Shown here: positions 10,901 through 23,500 of the stretch, piece by piece
Layout: each line of letters starts with the position of its first letter
Numbering within the stretch: position 1 is the first letter of the stretch
Source: Enchytraeus crypticus
Taxonomy: Eukaryota > Annelida > Clitellata > Enchytraeida > Enchytraeidae
Reading direction: 5' to 3'
Length of the DNA: 64,000 nucleotides
Assembly (NCBI GenBank): GCA_905160935.1
Contig: CAJHZI010000506.1
Span: 434,001-498,000, forward strand
Position numbers and translations under genes: made by a program
The notes under the pieces: model-generated
The model's input: the letters and a program-made list of their open reading frames with translations, nothing else
Databases searched by the model: none
Told to the model about the DNA's origin: nothing

Positions 10901-13251
10901 ACTTATGATCCTTAGAGATGAAATTGAACACAGAATAAAAAGATGAAGTTAGTTCTAGGTTTTGACTTTGGTTTTAGTGGAATTGATTTTGATGTACATT
11001 TTTTTATTGCTCTTCGCTTTATCTTGGCGAAGCAAATTAGCCATGATGTTATCGTTTCATGATGTTTATCATTAAATGATATCATGTAAGAGTGGAGGCG
11101 TTATGTTCCATGGACCTACCAGTAGGCAGTGTAGAATAAGAGAGTTATCATTTCTATCTCTTAATTGATTCTATGAACAGGAGTATTTAAAATTGTGTAA
11201 ATCAGCTGAGATTCGTAAATCGTAGGCCAGCAATTATTTATATATAGCTCTATGAATATGATTAATTGATGGAAAACCATTTTTTCCATTAATTAATTAA
11301 TGGAAAACCTTTAGCACTGAGTTAGATGAAAACCTTATACGTCAAATTTGGCGACTACTCAATCGTTTATGTGGCATAGTAAGTGAAGTAGTATTGTTTC
11401 GGTGAATGTGTTCGACAAGTCATACTTGTACAGTAAATGCTAATCGCTTCGCTCGAATCACACACATTTAACAAGTAGAATAAATAAGTCAAAGAGTCCA
11501 CAAGTGACACTGTGACCACTCGTGTGTGCTTGCTTATTGATGACAGAGTGTGGTCTGATGAATGAATTCTCTCTTTGTTGCCATCACAGTACGTAATGAG
11601 TGTTGGTAGACTACTATGATTTTATTGATGGTTTCTTTTAATATTAAAAATGAGAGTAAAGTGAAAACGAATTTGACTAACGCAATAATAGAAGCATGTG
11701 GACATGAAAAATGAAATGATGAGAATAAAATGAGAGTTATTTGCTGATCTAGTTACAGTTATTTGCTGATTCAGTTAAGTAGTGATATTACAACAGTAGA
11801 TACATACTATTACAGTGTAATAGTGGTATTAGACGGTAGATACACACTATAACAATGATAATAGTGAAATTATAAAAGTAGATACATTCTATTACAGTGA
11901 TAATAATGATATTGCAACAGTAGATACATACTATTACAGTGCTTTGATTTCGGTGGATAGTAGTGATATTATAACAAATGACTTTTATTATTATCATTAT
12001 TATAAACTTAAAATCATAGCGAAACGTAGAGCATAACGCGGTATTACCGAACTGTTCGCTATTCAGGTGTGCTTATTCACATGATCCAGCACAATTATAC
12101 AATTGTAATTATTTTGAAGATCAGAAGCTATCATTAGCAGGTGCTGCCCTCTGTGACCTGCGGCTTTCAACTCTAATTCACTCATTTATCATTCAAGTCA
12201 ATGTAAATTATTAGGTTTTCGGTAAATCTAACAAAGCTTCCAAAAACCTTTCTACTGTCAAAACGATACGGCTCAATTTCAACAAAGATCTAGTTGTGAT
12301 ACAGATAAGCAAATTTTGATAATAATTTGTCATCGTAAATAAGGTGACGACGTTTGTGAATAAACTTTCACAAACCATAAAGCTGCCGAAGAGAGTCTGC
12401 TCTTATGACTCTGAGAAATATACACGTGCAAGCGAATAGATTTCAGTGCGATGCCTCATGCATGCATAGCGGTTAGACAGAAATGAGCTAAGAAGAGTTG
12501 TCAATGGTGAATTTAGTGATGCAAATGAAATAAAAGGTCGTCTAGATTGTTTAAAACTATTTCTAAGTTTCTGGATGTTTATTTTGTTATTTAATACATG
12601 CAAATACATGCAGGTTAAAGTATGTTACCAGTGAGTATGTTGGCTGGAGCCATTGGCGATGTCGATAAGATATTCGAACGCGGTTCAGTATGTACGGATC
12701 TAAAGTCCTGTGCTCGCCCGTCACTGACATCGCTTTCGAGTGAAGAAACTGAAGTTAACATTAGTTTTACCCGCTTTTTTCTAAAACGCAGACTCCAATA
12801 GAATTAACATATAAAGCAACTTAAGACCGGGTTATTATGATATCATGTAAGTCATATAGTGGCAATAAACAAATAAAATAAAGAAATGCACTTGTATAAG
12901 TCATTAATGATCTCAATATCAGCAATAGACCCCTACTATATCCGATTCTTAGCTCAAGACTTGAATCCGTCACCGTTTTCTACCCTTTACTGCTGAAGTA
13001 AACTTCACGATATATATATACTTTTAATAATTGTATTATTTGTAAAATTTTAGACATAAATAAGCACGAATTAAAGCAAAATTCATCCGGAATTTATAAA
13101 TATATTTATAAGTATTAATCCACCCGTCATTATGTTTCAGAGTCGAGCAGAACCCAGCGCTTGAGCAGAAGATCTCTGGAAGCAGAAGTCATCAACTCCA
13201 CAGTAAGTGGAATAAGAAGTCGATACATCTATTCCTTCAGTGCCCGTCTTG

Positions 13252-13332
<81 letters not shown>

Positions 13333-14522
13333 CGGTATTTTATATATATGATCTTTATTTCACCAAATTCATGGCAGTAAGAAACACATACAGTAGAAAT
13401 CAAACACAACATAAACACAACATAAACACAACATAAACACAACATAAACACAACATAAACACAACATAAACACAACATAAACACAACATAAACACAACAT
13501 AAACACAACATAAACACAACATGAACACAACATAAACACAACATAAACACAACATGAACACAACATAAACACAACATAAACACAACATAAACACAACATG
13601 AACACAACATAAACACAACATAAACACAACATGAACACAACATAAACACAACATGAACACAACATAAACACAACATAAACACAACATAAACACAACATGA
13701 ACACAACATAAACACAACATGAACACAACATAAACACAACATGAACACAACATAAACACAACATAAACACAACATGAACACAACATAAACACAACATGAA
13801 CACAACATAAACACAACATAAACACAACATGAACACAACATAAACACAACATAAACACAACATGAACACAACATAAACACAACATAAACACAACATAAAC
13901 ACAACATAAACACAACATAAACACAACATAAACACAACATGAACACAACATAAACACAACATGAACACAACATAAACACAACATGAACACAACATAAACA
14001 CAACATAAACACAACATGAACACAACATGAACACAACATAAACACAACATGAACACAACATAAACACAACATAAACACAACATAAACACAACATAAACAC
14101 AACATAAACACAACATAAACACAACATAAACACAACATAAATCAATATAAAGAAAATAAAGAAAGTAAACATTTATAACTAAAGTACCAAACTCAAACTC
14201 TTCTTAAATATCATTAGTATTAGCTATGCCAATATCTCTTTAAAATAATTCCAAAATTTATACCTGATACAGGCCAATGAGTCTTGAATCTCAATTGAAT
14301 ATTTTCTTTTAATGGTTACATAGTCCAAGTAGTCATCATAATCAGCCTCTGAATTCTCAGTTAAACCATTTGAAATCACTGATTTATGCAAAAAGATAAG
14401 CCTATGATAATTATATAATATCTCAAAAGGCCAGAAACCACAGTACCACTGACAATACTGTAGAGTATTTTTGTCAAATGAATTGAAAATTGTTGAGAAG
14501 ACGCTATTGTATGCATCGGAGA

Positions 14523-14603
<81 letters not shown>

Positions 14604-16744
14604 TTCTCGCTCTCTCTTTCTTAGTGCACTGCATATTGGAAAGTCTATGGCATATAAAGCCTCCACTCTTCTCCGTCTTCTGTTAATCTTCATATTCACA
14701 CACGAGTGGATCTTAAAATCATCTCACAGTTCTAATCTCTGTTTGCCTTTGCTTCTCCTTCCCTCCATACTGAGCTCGATGGCCTCCTCTAGCAGAACAC
14801 TAGAATGAGGAGATTCATATGAAAAAAATTATTGTCATTATTATTACCATTTGTATAGAGTCTGCAAGAGACGTCCTTGACATTGCCCTGTGGCGAGAAA
14901 CTGGATGTTAAATTCTTATTGATTAATTGATTGATTATGTTAATTTTCTTTGGTGTAGACCATTAATCTCAGTTGGGCTAAGTCTCAGAATGGAGACCCA
15001 AGACTAGGAACTGAGGACGATAACCAGGCCTGTCCCATACAGAGATATATGATAAAGTTGAAGGAAAACGGGGCTGGAAAGATCAAAACATGGAGAGTAG
15101 ATGCGGACAAGGAGTCCGTAACTCTGCACGGACTTCGTCCGTCCACGGACTATTTCATTCGCGTGATAACGGTGAGTTGTGAAGGTCGCGGGACCCCGAG
15201 TCGATGGGTGCGGGTTCGAACCTCGAAGGAGTCATCGGCCTATCACATCAATGATCTGCACTCTATGATAGGTAGTCATTTCTAATAACTAGTTCTCAGC
15301 GGATTCTTATCAGACTGTTTTAAAGACTATCTTGAAATAGACTTTGGCGATTTTTATCTCTATTGCTATAGCCAATGTTAACGACAGTTTCCTCACTCGA
15401 AAGCAATATCAGTGACGGGCCAGCCCAGGATTTGAACACCAGATGTTCTATCCAGATGTTCTTCAGTAACTAGTGAATAAGAAATAAGCTGCTAATATTG
15501 GACAGAAGAGATCTCAAGAAACATAAAATTCTAAACGCAATCAGATGAAATTTTTATGGGATTAGCCTTAACTGATTGATATTTCAAAACCTAATTGATT
15601 TACTATTACACATAGCCTATCTGAGTCGGACCTGAGTACTATTTCAAGTTTTATTATTATTAATCATTCGTTATGAAGCTATTAAGCTAAAGGCTTTGAT
15701 TTATTAAGCTAAAGCCTAGTTTAACGTCTGTTTCCCGCTCTTTAGCAAATCAGTGACGGTGCGTGCACTGAATTTGAATCCTGTACCTATACCTACTCCT
15801 CCGCTTTCGAAAAACTTACCAACTAGCCACGGGCTCAGCCTATAATGATATGCTTTGCGTATGTTCCTATGCTACAACGGTACAGTCAGATACGGTCTGA
15901 CTGAGAATCGAACCCGTGTTCTACTGCTTATCACACAAGTTTGCTACCAACTCGATCATACAAACAAATTCAGCGAGATTCATATAAAATATTTAGTGGC
16001 ATTAAAAGGATTTAATTTTCATTGAATATTTATTAATAATTATTTAGTATCTTATTTTAATATTTATTTAATTACTAACTTGTTGTGTCCGGGTTGTGTC
16101 CGGGTTATTTGAAGAATTGACCAACCGGTGACTGAACGTGTCGTAGATGGCGACTAAAGCACTAAGATTCATACCAACGTCAGAAAGGGCATTCGGTTGG
16201 TGAGCGCCCAGGCTCCAGAAATTGCTACAAAAATTTAAACTAATGGAAAAGTCTCAAATAGGGGATTGGCTGGTGGTAGGACAGAGAGTATTTGAGACAG
16301 TCCATTTGTATCCCGACCCTGGCTAAACTGGGATTCAAGGGAGGATGATGATGATGATGATAATTTAATTACTAACTTGCCCCAGTGTTGTGTCCGGGTA
16401 GTTTGAAGAATAGACCATATCCTTCACTGACATGCTGGTAAAATATCCTCTTGAGGTCACAAATGGGACGTTAAGTCGTATTTTATTGTTTACATAAGAA
16501 ACCAGTCCTCCAGGTCAGCCCCTGGGAGTTACCACTGTGGGCTTGAGCAACACAGCCATCGTGAGCTGGAGCCCCCCTGAAGGTGGGGTTCTAGTGAGGG
16601 GGTATGTGGTGGGGTATGGAGAGGGGGTGCCTGATGTGAACTGGCAATATCTGGAGGGGCATAGGAGGAACGTTACCATTCGTAATCTAAGTAAGTTGTA
16701 CTGTTTCTCTCTCTCTCTCTCTCTCTCATCTTCTCTCATCTCTC

Positions 16745-16775
<31 letters not shown>

Positions 16776-17433
16776 TTCTCTTTCTCTTTTTCGTCTTAGA
16801 TCATATTCTTACTTGAAGTCTTGATTTCGTTCAGGATAATTAGATGGATCAGTCAGCAGGTTGACACCAGCAGAGAATCTACTACGCTAAAGTTTCGCTA
16901 CGTTAAGAATTCAAAGTGTAGTTTTTGACTGGGAAATTTTGCCTTCAAAGTTAGTTTTGAATTGTCCTATATTATTGCAACTTCGACTCTGCATTCTCTG
17001 ACACTACGTCTGTATAGCGTCTTAATTACGAACTGTCCATATAGGTTTGTTATTAATTTATAATAATTATTAAATGGTGTAGGTTTTCTCTGAGTTGTGT
17101 CCAGGACACGGAAGAAGAGACAGAGCAAGAATTGAGGAAGGAAACGGGAAACCACCGCATAACCCATAGGCTAAAATAAATATTATAAAGCTATTGGCTA
17201 AACTCATTAATTAGTGAAGTGCTCTGTAAAAGGCGTGAAGGCAGAATGTGAGAATGTGTTAAAGTAAAAAACACACAGTATAGTGTAATGATCAACTATG
17301 TTGATTTCTATCACTTTTAATACCACATGTTTAATCCGTTAGACAATTTACACCATTTTCCGTGTAACCAGTCCAGTGAATGTACACACATTACATTACA
17401 CCCGGCACTTTTTGCAGATCACTATAGCTATAC

Positions 17434-17502
<69 letters not shown>

Positions 17503-17505
17503 TGT

Positions 17506-17539
<34 letters not shown>

Positions 17540-20500
17540 CACACATGTATATATATATATCGTTATTTCGTGAAACGTGAAATTAATTGCAATATAAAAT
17601 AATATATTAACGCACAAGCTTTTAAAGTAGGGGTTTCGACTAGAGTGGTGCGTTGTACAGTATTTGCAAAACATTAAATCAAAATTCTATTAATCTATTA
17701 ACTAAAGCTAAGTTCTTAAATTGCAATATTCAATACTATTTCCTTTAGATTTCTAATAGTCTATAATATTTTATATGATCATCATCATCTTCCCTTAAAT
17801 CCTAATTTAACCAGGGTCGGGAACTCGGAATACGAATAGACCTTTTAACCATTCGTTTAAATTTTTATAGCTATTTCTGGAACTAAGAGCTCACGAATGT
17901 CCTTTCTGACGTTGGTTTGGGTCCAGGTTATGTGATATACTATTTTATATGATAACGTAAACTATATTTATATAAGTATTTTATGGTTTGCAGAGAAATC
18001 AACTCAGTACGTCATAAGTCTGAGAGCTTTCAACAACGCCGGGAAGGGACCCGTTGTTTATGATCTTGTATTCACAAAAGATACAAAAGGTTAGTATCAT
18101 TGCGACATGTGGGTATCACGAGTGTTTTAGTCTTTTGATTTCTGAGTATTTAATTTACTTGCAGTCTTGTGCTTTAATGATTCAGTTTATAATACGTTTA
18201 TCTAGATGTTTATCTAGACGTTTACCTGATGCTTTTACTCTAATAGAAATAGTACAACAAATAGTACAGTAAACAACTTTAGCAAAATGTAAGAACAAAT
18301 GATCAAAAGAGAAATAATGGAAGATCTATTAACTGCTCTAAATACTATCTACACAAAGACGTACCTATATATTAATATTTTTGGATTAAAGATTTTCGGT
18401 TTCTCAAATATTACAAATTAAAATACCTGTAATGTATATGCCATATGAGAGAAACCAGTTCAATTTTGTGAATTTAAGGAGAAGTTTGCGCCTTTCAAGT
18501 AATAATAATAGTCGAATATTTAAAAGTAAAAAAATTAAATTTATACTTACTTTTGAATAATACCAGTAATTATAATGCACACTCATCAAATGCGTCTCAA
18601 TAGGATATTCATTAAAAGCTGCTGAAGATAATGTTAACGTCAGTTTCCTCACTAGAAAGCGATGTCAGTGATGGGCTAGCCAGGATTTGAACCCCTCAGA
18701 TACTGATCCGCGGTTTGCATTACATAGATAAATAACTGGTACTTATGCTAAATGACTAAAATATCTCCCTCTGATGTGAACTAAAACAACTACGCATGTA
18801 GATACTGAATTATTTATTCTTGCAAATTTTTTCTGTGCATGCATCTAATTTAGTCGATTATAATTAATAAAAATATATCTCTTAACCAGTCCAATGCTGA
18901 GAACTTTGATCACTAGACAGTTTGTCTCGTTTGAGCAATCAATCTTATCTTAATAAAACTCTGAATCTTATTTCAGTTTAAGGATAAGTTTAATATTTAA
19001 TTGATCGATGGTTAGTAGGGATGACGAAATTGGTATCAAGTGTCATCCGCCCTCGTCGCAAGTTTATAAATCTTTTAGCGACCATCAAAGACTTTTGAGA
19101 ATAGAGATTTATGCCACTATGTACATGTAAATATAACTTGAAGTAAATCACCCTATAGCAGACATGAGTGTTTTGAATTACTTTTTACAGCGCATGCTGA
19201 ATAAAACTTTTTATTCCTGTGTCAAATACTAACAATAACTAGTGACTACTCACTTGTAATTAATTGTGACTAGTTGCAATTAGTGGCAATCAGTTTTAAC
19301 TAGTGGTAACTAGTTGTAACTATTTAAAGCTATTTGCAACTAATTTATTTAACTCTAGTTCCAACTAGTTTATTTAATTAAGACTTGATACAACTAGGCC
19401 TAGTTACAACTGCCAACAACAACAACGACTAGTAGCAGTAAAAAAGCAAATACCAAAAACTAACAACTACAAACAACTCCGTGATGGAACATTAACACCT
19501 CAAACTCGCGGGTTTAGATTTATGTTTCAAGGATCCTGCTCCAAAAATTTTAATTTACAATTTTGCGATACGTACTTTCAACATAAAATTCTAGACTATT
19601 TATAATACGCCGCTCTATACATGGTTCGTAACCTAGCCTTGAACATAAAAGCCAAGCAACGTTGGCTTAATGTTGTCAGGACCACGACTGGTGCATAATA
19701 TATTTATTTATTAATTAAATACTTTGTTTTGTACAACAGAGATTCGTATCATACAAAATTTATAACATGTACAGCAAAAGACAATAATTGCAAAATCAGA
19801 GCATAAAGTAAAAGTAATACGCGCATTATAGTGAACTGATCTAATATGTTTATATCTTTTATCTTTTTTTATTTTATTTTTTATATCACTTTTAATTATC
19901 AGTTCCTTGAGTTCTGCACAGAACATAGGGCGGTAACATTCCTCCATTTGTTTCTATCATCAGCAATCTTCACAGTGTCTTCTCAAGAAATGTTTTAATG
20001 CTCTCAATTTCTTGTTGATCGTACTTAGCCAAGTACTTCTAGGTCTTCCTCCATCACTTTTAATACCACATGTTTAAACCGTTAGGCAATTTAGACATCG
20101 CCACTGGCTGCAGCCAGTCTCTTGCTATACCATGTAAACTTCTCATTTCTATGCACATATGATAGGATAAAACGTCATGAAGTTTTAAATGACAGACCCT
20201 GAGATGAATTGAACTCTCGGGTGTCGAATCACAACCGCGCAGATCTGAGAGTAAAATCTCGGACATTCACTGGACTGGTTACGCGGAAAACGGTCTAAAT
20301 TGCCTAACGGTCTAAACATGTGGTATTAAAAGTGACAGATATCAACGTAGTTGTTCATTTCACTATAATGCGTGTTTACTTTTTACTTTACGTTTTTATA
20401 GACGAGCTCATCGACTCGTCTCCCGCACCTGTGAACCTCCATTCCCGAATCCTCTCTCCCAGCACAGTGTGGCTTCAGTGGTTCGACCCTTCGCTGGATA

Positions 20501-23500
20501 AACATCAGGCAGTCACTGATGATAGATACTATAGCGTCAGCTATAGGGTTAGTCGATTCCTTACTCTACATGCACATGTTATCTAACAAACGGTTCGTGG
20601 AAGGAATGATTTCCAACTATTGCGCATGCGCACAAGAATTGTTTAAGAATTTGTTTAAATAGGATTACGATTTTCTAGTACGATATGTTGACTTCATTTA
20701 TTCAACTGTGTTTGAACGGAAGCCACGGTGGCTTGAGATCTTTTGGTTCTGGGTTCGATTTTGTCTCAAGTCACTTTTATTTTTAAAGTTTTATGAAATT
20801 TTATTAATTAATTAGGAATATGGTTAGGGTTAAGGTATACGGTAATGGTTAGGGTTAGGGATGGTTAGCAAAAATAAAAATTTTAACTTTGTAACACAAC
20901 ATTTGCAAACTTAACCCTATCTCACAGGCCATGGCGCATGCGCAATAGTTGGAAATGATTCCTACCTCGAACCGCTTGTTGTTATCTATACCATATGTTG
21001 TAAAGCGTGAATAAACAGTTTTTAGACTAGTGAAGCAGTATAGCCTACTAACTGATTGAACATCAATTGCTAATTGGAACGTAGCTTCTCACTTATCGAC
21101 CTGTGATAAGTGAAATTACACCTTGCATCTGATATAAGAATGCCCTGTATATTGTATTCAACTTCGGCTATTTAAATATGCCACTACTCTGTGTTCGTCT
21201 TGGCCGCATAGGTACTTTATCAATAATTGAATAATTGCTGCTTATTCTCTTTCTTCCAGTGCTGTTGAATAAGAGCTTAGTCCAACGCTTGATGAAGAGA
21301 TAATATACATGATGGCGGATTAAGATCGAAATGCTTTATTTCCTTTAAGTTATTTTCTAGTTATTAATTAGTTCTATATTGTGGTGAGTTTAGATACTGT
21401 GATGCTTGTTTTTATGTGCATTTTAGTGTATATTGCTTATTTCAGTGTATATAATTGGTATAAGGTAATGAGATGTCTTGGCGTGATATACTCTATTAAA
21501 TATTGAACATTGAACACTACTAAGTTAGTTTCTAATTATGGATGAGGTGAAATTAAAATTATTACAATAATATTTATTATCCAATTATTACATGCAATAA
21601 TTCTAAGTATTACTTGTAGGCACTTCCTGATGGAAGAAACATGTCAGTGGTTGTGCGTGATCTACACGTTGCTCTTTATCATCTCGAGCCCGCTACGAAA
21701 TACGAGTTCAAAGTTCGATTAGTCAAAGGTTCCCAACCAGGAAAATATTCAGAAGCCATCGTTAACACTACGTTAGAAACAGGTTGGATATTGATTCAGT
21801 TTTTATTCGGATTTCAACGCATTTTTATGAATAGATTTTTCTTAGTTATAAATGCCCAAGTATTTGATTTGATAGTACTTCTTAAGAATAGCTTAGTTGT
21901 AGGCCCGTAATTATCGTATTGGTAATCTATGAAATTATAAATATATTACCATAAATCTGTTTCATAATAAAATTTATTTATATTACTAAGTGTTTATGTT
22001 CTTATCAATAGTAATTTGAAGTTTCATATAAATCAATTACTCAATTATAAAATCAATCAATTAATGAAATACTTTCACTTCCAGTTTTTCAAAAGGTTAT
22101 AAGATTTTGATTGAGATTATAAGATTCTATATAAGATTGTTATTTGAATACTTTTTGCTTACTTTTCATTGTCATTACATTAAAAATTGAAATAAATAAA
22201 GTAAAATGCACAAATTAAATAAAACTGAGTTTTATTACAATATTATTAAATCATACTACTACTTGTGCTTTGATTTTATTATTGGCACAGCGCCAAGCTC
22301 CGCCCCCAGACATGTTAAGGTCGAATTATTGGTCGACGATCCTTCCAAAGCCCTCGTAACGTGGAAGACCCCTAAACATGCTAATGGAAATATCACAGGT
22401 TAATTCTTCCATCTACATTGTTCACAACAGGCAATTAAATAGAGTTTTTGTCTGACATTAGAAATTAAGCATTACGCGTGATTGTATGCAATATTCATAT
22501 ATCTTCATGTGAACATGAAAATGAAAACGGAAGACAGAGAAGAGTGGATGATTTATATATCTTAGACCTGCCACTAGGCAGGGCACTAAGAGAGAGAAAT
22601 AATTTGAATAGTTTTGACATACTTTATTCGATATATTATATTTAACTGTTAAGTGTAGCTTCACGAATATTGCATTATATTTACCTACATGAATTTCAGT
22701 TCGAGACATATCGTAAACTTACTTAAGATAGATAGAGAAAAGTGCTATAATTTAATTGTTTTACAATAGGTCTATTTGTAATTTAAAATCAAATGAAAAC
22801 AAAAACTGACAATAAATTTTAGCATCATATTGCGGACAGCTGAGAATACAACGAACTCTCTCGATCTACTCATCTGTCAAATATAAACTTTCCATGACAC
22901 AAATTACCATTGCAAAATGATGCCATTACGTGCTTACGAAATGTAAGTTCTTGACATAGTTTTGTCTTTTTTTCTTGTCATATCCATGAATACTAGTTCC
23001 AGTTTTACACCTAATTGCACACACCTAACTAGCAGACACCCGCTTGAAGAACAATAATGTATCCATTGTCAAATATTTCAGATGGATGCCATTCTTAATT
23101 CGATAATCATCACTTGGATTTGAATCCTTAATTATTGAAGCCGGCGTTCATGGCTCAATCTGCTGTACCCTGTCCTAAATAATGCCATTGAATTAAGCTT
23201 TTCTCGAAGTACACAGTTATCAAAATGTATCACTCAAACTCACTTGCAGCGATTTAATACAATGAAATAAAATCTAATAATATAATACAAGATTGAAATT
23301 CGTTGATATTTATTTTATACGTTTGACCGTTTTTCGATTAAATCCAGTATCTTAGTCTGCATGTACTATCACAGAGTACGTTATACTGTACACCTGGGTG
23401 GAGGAATGGTTGGAGGAGTCCGACAGGTGGCAGTCCATGACTGTTCCAGGTCACTCTCGTGAGGTCACCTTGTCCAACGTAAACAGAAGCGCATCCTACT

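Larger units (their letters stand above)
7937..13140 (+). other. Intron 1 of the FN3 gene (5.2 kb)
   Basis: It holds a CR1-like LINE fragment (8840-9575), a composite SINE (9832-10198), a LINE 3' end (11088-11146), a tandem repeat (11786-11965) and a SINE family A copy (12638-12772). I searched it by eye for FN3-1/FN3-2 or Ig exons and saw none. Confidence 0.5.
13203..14958 (+). other. Intron 2 of the FN3 gene
   Basis: Holds two (TA)n tracts, the 11-bp satellite, a minus-strand LINE 3' end at about 14585-14690, and a SINE end fragment at 14865-14942 that stops just before the acceptor of exon 3. No coding content seen. Confidence 0.6.
15272..16513 (+). other. Intron 3 of the FN3 gene
   Basis: Filled with short retroelement copies: two SINE family A copies, a tRNA-like sequence on the minus strand, and a composite SINE with a GATGAT tail. 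Nothing coding seen. Confidence 0.6.
16691..17993 (+). other. Intron 4 of the FN3 gene
   Basis: Begins almost at once with (CT)n, then a composite SINE fragment (17085-17190), a SINE family B fragment (17284-17400), a TA/CA microsatellite (17437-17562) and a minus-strand GATGAT-tailed fragment (17776-17935). Confidence 0.6.
18090..20401 (+). other. Intron 5 of the FN3 gene
   Basis: Contains a SINE family A copy (18616-18720), an ACTAGT-type tandem repeat (19245-19440), a possible 5S-like fragment (19615-19700), and two opposed pieces of SINE family B whose right end stops about 27 bases before exon 6. Confidence 0.6.

Noticed and set aside
13254-14172. Three long minus-strand open frames with a Cys/Val-rich 11-residue repeat
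   Set aside because: They are the translation of an 11-bp satellite with no stop on that strand.
15171-15176. GTGAGT in exon 3 as a splice donor
   Set aside because: Using it would cut the FN3 domain before its last strands; the longer exon keeps the fold and the phase.
20820-20870. Telomere-like TTAGGG words
   Set aside because: Only a few scattered copies inside a MITE; no tandem telomere array.
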